A stretch of DNA of 7,357 nt from DASZZV01 sp035544835 (GTDB lineage Bacteria > Acidobacteriota > Thermoanaerobaculia > Gp7-AA8), in the NCBI GenBank assembly GCA_035544835.1, contig DASZZV010000111.1, forward strand, positions 1 to 7,357. The letters run 5' to 3'. The notes beneath the pieces are model-generated. The model was not told where the DNA came from and did no database searches. It saw only the letters and a program-made list of their open reading frames with translations. This document shows, in pieces, positions 5,115-7,357 of this stretch. A program made the translations under genes and the position numbers. Each line of letters opens with the position of its first letter. The stretch's first letter is position 1.

Positions 5115-5765
5115 ATGCCTGTTCCGACGAAGCTACCGTTTCGCCATATCGCCATCGAGGGACCGATCGGTGCCGGCAAGACATCTCTGGTCGACAGGCT
5201 GGCCAAGCGCTTCCGCGGAACCAAGGTTCAGGAAGACGTCGACAATCCCTTCCTCGACGAGTTCTACAAGGACAAGCGAGGCGCGGCCTTTCGGTGTCAG
5301 CTCTTCTTCCTTCTCTCGCGTTACGACCAGCAGCGCAAGATCACCCAGCGTGACCTTTTCTCCGACCTCATCCTCTCCGACTACAGCTTTCCTAAAGACA
5401 AGATCTTCGCTTACCTGACCCTCGACGACTCCGAACTGCTCATCTATAACCGCCTGTACGATCTGCTCGTCGAGAGCGTCCCCAAGCCCGACCTTGTGAT
5501 TTACCTGCAGGGAAATCTTGATACACTTCTGCGCCGGATCAAGCGGCGCGGGCGCGATTACGAGAAGTCGATCTCGCCTGCCTACCTGAAGGAGTTGAGC
5601 GATGCCTATTCGCACTATTTCTACAGGTATGACGAAACGCCGCTTCTCGTCGTGAATACGAACGAGATCGACTTTGTTCACAAGGATGAGGACTTCGATG
5701 CGCTCGTCGAGCAGATCGCCGGGGCGCAAAAGGGCACTCAATATTACGTACCGCTTGGATCCTGA
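5115..5765 (+). CDS. Deoxynucleoside kinase (dNK family; deoxyadenosine/deoxyguanosine kinase-like)
   Basis: This 216-residue cytoplasmic kinase phosphorylates deoxynucleosides at the 5' position for nucleotide salvage. The P-loop is G16PIGAGKT23 in the context IAIEGPIGAGKTS. E40 in VQEDVDNPFLDEFY matches the family's catalytic Glu region. SDYSF at 88-92, followed by KDKIFAYLTL, lies where animal dNKs have the DRS/ERS motif; bacterial members often carry this variant. A lid with R140RIKRRGR147 and DYEKSI follows. The length is typical of bacterial dNKs. Base preference (purine or pyrimidine) cannot be read from sequence alone. ATG 5115 places 15 residues before the first GxxGxGKT glycine, as usual. 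No ribosome binding site is visible; two small hairpins occupy the upstream gap. It lies 56 bases after the prenyltransferase gene and ahead of panB. Confidence 0.93.
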   Translation: MPVPTKLPFRHIAIEGPIGAGKTSLVDRLAKRFRGTKVQEDVDNPFLDEFYKDKRGAAFRCQLFFLLSRYDQQRKITQRDLFSDLILSDYSFPKDKIFAYLTLDDSELLIYNRLYDLLVESVPKPDLVIYLQGNLDTLLRRIKRRGRDYEKSISPAYLKELSDAYSHYFYRYDETPLLVVNTNEIDFVHKDEDFDALVEQIAGAQKGTQYYVPLGS

Positions 5766-5899
5766 GTAGACGGACCGAGACGAGAACAAGTAGGAAGCGC
5801 CGCCCTGGTGTGGCGCCGAAGCCTGCCGGTGTCGACGGCGTACGCGCCGCGCGGTACCTCTCTTCCCGCCAACTCCTCCGGACCAATGAGGAGGCCTCG
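5766..5899 (+). promoter_or_regulatory. 134-base untranslated gap before panB with a ribosome-site-masking hairpin
   Basis: No gene is seen here. A frame from ATG 5810 joins panB, but its 30 extra residues resemble nothing in the family. The panB ribosome binding site GAGGAGG (5888-5894) is preceded by CTCCTC (5873-5878), the exact complement of GAGGAG (5888-5893), with a 9-base loop. The hairpin could hide the site. Short GC palindromes such as GCGTACGC also occur. No known riboswitch class is recognised. Confidence 0.4.
5888..5894 (+). promoter_or_regulatory. panB ribosome binding site
   Basis: GAGGAGG lies 5 bases before ATG 5900 and decides this start against the upstream in-frame ATG 5810. 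It is complementary to CTCCTC 10 bases upstream. Confidence 0.8.
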
Positions 5900-6754
5900 A
5901 TGGCTGGAACGAGTAAGAAGGTAACGGTTCCCCAGATTCGCGACATGAAAGGCCGCCAGCGGATCGGCATGGTGACGGCCTATGACTTTCCTTCAGCGCG
6001 AGTCTCAGACGCCGCCGGTGCCGACATTCTTCTTGTCGGCGACTCGCTGGGCATGGTCATCCTCGGCTATCCCGACACCCTCAGCGTCACGGTCGCAGAC
6101 ATGCTGCATCACACTCGCGCCGTCGCCCGAGGCAACAGCCGGGCCTTGATCATCGGTGACATGCCTTACCTGTCGTACCACATCTCCATCGAGGAGTCGG
6201 TTCGCAACGCCGGAAGCTTCATTCAAGCCGGGGCTCACGGAGTGAAGATCGAGGGCGGAAAACCATCGCGCATTCGTGTGGTCGAAGCGATCCGGGACGC
6301 TGAGATTCCGGTCATGGGTCACGTCGGCCTGACCCCTCAGTCGGTAAACGACTTCGGCGGATTCAAGGTGCAGGGGAAAGGCGCCGAGCACGCCAAGCGC
6401 CTCATCGAAGAGGCCGTTGCCCTGGAAAACGCCGGCTGCTTCTCGCTGGTGCTGGAGTGCGTTCCGGCGGAGCTGGCGGCATACATCACGGAACGGATCT
6501 CGATTCCGACCATCGGTATCGGTGCTGGACCGGCCTGTGACGGGCAGGTGCTCGTCTTCCACGATCTGCTCGGGCTTTACGACGGAATCAAGCCGAAGTT
6601 CGTTCGCCGCTATGCCGAGGCCGGTGCCGACATGCAGGCGGCATTGACGAGGTTTTTTGAGGATGTCCGGGAAGGTCGCTTCCCCGATGTCGCCACCGAG
6701 TCGTTCCATGTTGGAAGCGACGAAGAGCTCAAGAAGCTCTACGCCGCTCTCTGA
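5900..6754 (+). CDS. panB: 3-methyl-2-oxobutanoate hydroxymethyltransferase (ketopantoate hydroxymethyltransferase)
   Basis: This cytoplasmic enzyme transfers a hydroxymethyl group from 5,10-methylenetetrahydrofolate to 2-oxoisovalerate, making ketopantoate for pantothenate and CoA. The 284-residue protein has the expected (beta/alpha)8 motifs: TAYDFPSA at 26-33, VGDSLGM with D48, GDMP with D87, GVKIEGG with K116 and E118, MGHVGLTPQS at 139-148, and LECVP with E186. These match the Mg-binding Asp residues (45, 84), Lys112/Glu114 and catalytic Glu181 of the E. coli enzyme. Length compares with 264 residues in E. coli. ATG 5900 is chosen over ATG 5810 because AGGAGG (5889-5894) lies 5 bases upstream and the protein then begins as the family does. 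panC follows after 2 bases, so the two are surely one unit. Confidence 0.97.
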   Translation: MAGTSKKVTVPQIRDMKGRQRIGMVTAYDFPSARVSDAAGADILLVGDSLGMVILGYPDTLSVTVADMLHHTRAVARGNSRALIIGDMPYLSYHISIEESVRNAGSFIQAGAHGVKIEGGKPSRIRVVEAIRDAEIPVMGHVGLTPQSVNDFGGFKVQGKGAEHAKRLIEEAVALENAGCFSLVLECVPAELAAYITERISIPTIGIGAGPACDGQVLVFHDLLGLYDGIKPKFVRRYAEAGADMQAALTRFFEDVREGRFPDVATESFHVGSDEELKKLYAAL

Positions 6755-6756
6755 CA

Positions 6757-7357
6757 ATGAAAATCGTCCGTACGATCTCGGAGGTCCGCGATCACGTGGC
6801 TGTCGCCCGACGCGAGGGCCGCCAGGTTGGTTTCATTCCGACCATGGGATCCCTTCACGAAGGTCATCTCTCGCTGATCGACACGGCGCGTGCTCACCAC
6901 TCCGATTTCATCGTCGTATCGATTTTCGTAAACCCGACTCAGTTTGGTCCCAACGAAGACTTTGAAAAATATCCACGTGACGAGAAGCGTGATTTCGCTT
7001 CGCTGGAAAGTCGTGACGTCGATCTCCTTTTTGCACCGGCCGGCATTGAGATTTACCCGGAAGGGTCGACAACGACTGTGTCAGTGGGCGGGGTATCCGA
7101 ACCCCTCGAGGGGGAACGCCGGCCGGGGCACTTCCATGGTGTGGCTACTGTCGTCCTAAAACTCTTCAACATCGTCATGCCCGACCTGGCTGTCTTCGGA
7201 CAGAAGGATGCGCAGCAGTGTGCGGTGATCCGCCATATGGTTCGCGACCTCAACGTCCCGGTTCGCCTGGTGATCGCCGAAACGAAGCGCGAGGCCTCGG
7301 GCCTGGCCATGTCATCGCGAAACTCGTATCTCTCGGCAGACGAGCTTCAGGTCGCTC
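6757..7357 (+). CDS. panC: Pantothenate synthetase (pantoate-beta-alanine ligase), N-terminal part (3' end outside window)
   Basis: The first 200 residues of PanC are present and the frame runs off the window. The enzyme adenylates pantoate with ATP and joins it to beta-alanine, the last step of pantothenate synthesis in the cytoplasm. Visible motifs: FIPTMGSLHEGHLSL with the H34-x-x-H37 nucleotidyltransferase signature, SIFVNPTQFGPNEDFEKYPR (55-74), EPLEGERRPGHFHGVATVV (115-133), FNIVMPDLAVFGQKDAQQ (137-154), and the KMSKS-like LAMSSRNSYLS (183-193). All expected N-domain residues appear intact. The ATG is 2 bases after the panB stop and lacks a clear ribosome binding site, so translation is probably coupled to panB. 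About 80 C-terminal residues are missing by comparison with usual family length. Confidence 0.97.
   Translation, partial: MKIVRTISEVRDHVAVARREGRQVGFIPTMGSLHEGHLSLIDTARAHHSDFIVVSIFVNPTQFGPNEDFEKYPRDEKRDFASLESRDVDLLFAPAGIEIYPEGSTTTVSVGGVSEPLEGERRPGHFHGVATVVLKLFNIVMPDLAVFGQKDAQQCAVIRHMVRDLNVPVRLVIAETKREASGLAMSSRNSYLSADELQVA

Noticed and set aside
5133..5789. A 218-codon antisense frame over the deoxynucleoside kinase gene
   Set aside because: The plus-strand frame has clear kinase motifs. The antisense translation shows no recognisable domain.
5810..5899. Extension of PanB by 30 residues from ATG 5810
   Set aside because: ATG 5900 has a strong AGGAGG site and matches the family N-terminus. The extra residues have no counterpart in known PanB proteins.
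6005..6757. A 250-codon antisense frame over panB
   Set aside because: It is a mirror of a well-conserved gene, with no ribosome binding site or motif supporting it.

Overview
The window is GC-rich, gene-dense bacterial chromosome with ordinary housekeeping genes and one 534-base non-coding stretch packed with repeats. It shows no plasmid, phage or transposase gene, no tRNA or rRNA, and no CRISPR array. The mix of genes (a methionine-salvage isomerase, a paired M16 peptidase, a UbiA/MqnP-type prenyltransferase, a deoxynucleoside kinase and pantothenate genes), together with interspersed repeats of the GTCATCCYGAG type, suggests an environmental bacterium such as Acidobacteriota or a related phylum. 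That placement is a low-confidence inference.

Layout. (1) 1-926, plus strand: the 3' end of mtnA, then a small DUF4149-like membrane protein whose TTG start overlaps the mtnA stop. (2) 941-964: a perfect 8-bp hairpin between convergent genes. (3) 965-3660, minus strand: a two-gene M16 operon. The promoter-proximal gene (2386-3660) has the intact zinc site HLFEH. The distal gene (965-2389) has lost every zinc ligand but keeps the R/Y substrate-binding pair, so the two products probably form a heterodimeric peptidase. The genes meet inside a 7-bp tandem repeat. (4) 3661-4194: a divergent intergenic region holding the -10-like boxes of both flanking transcription units, with a cluster of palindromic and direct repeats between them. 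It includes a perfect 30-bp inverted repeat. (5) 4195-7357, plus strand: a UbiA-like prenyltransferase with an apparently leaderless GTG start, a deoxynucleoside kinase, panB behind a 134-base leader, and panC, which runs off the right edge.

The genes serve cofactor and nucleotide metabolism: methylthioadenosine salvage, quinone side-chain attachment, deoxynucleoside salvage, and pantothenate/CoA synthesis. PanB and PanC catalyse two steps of one pathway and are almost contiguous.

I see no convincing new multi-gene system. The observations most worth following are the structured repeat cluster in the divergent promoter region, the 7-bp tandem repeat that carries the stop and start of the M16 pair, the leaderless start of the prenyltransferase, and a hairpin that could mask the panB ribosome binding site.
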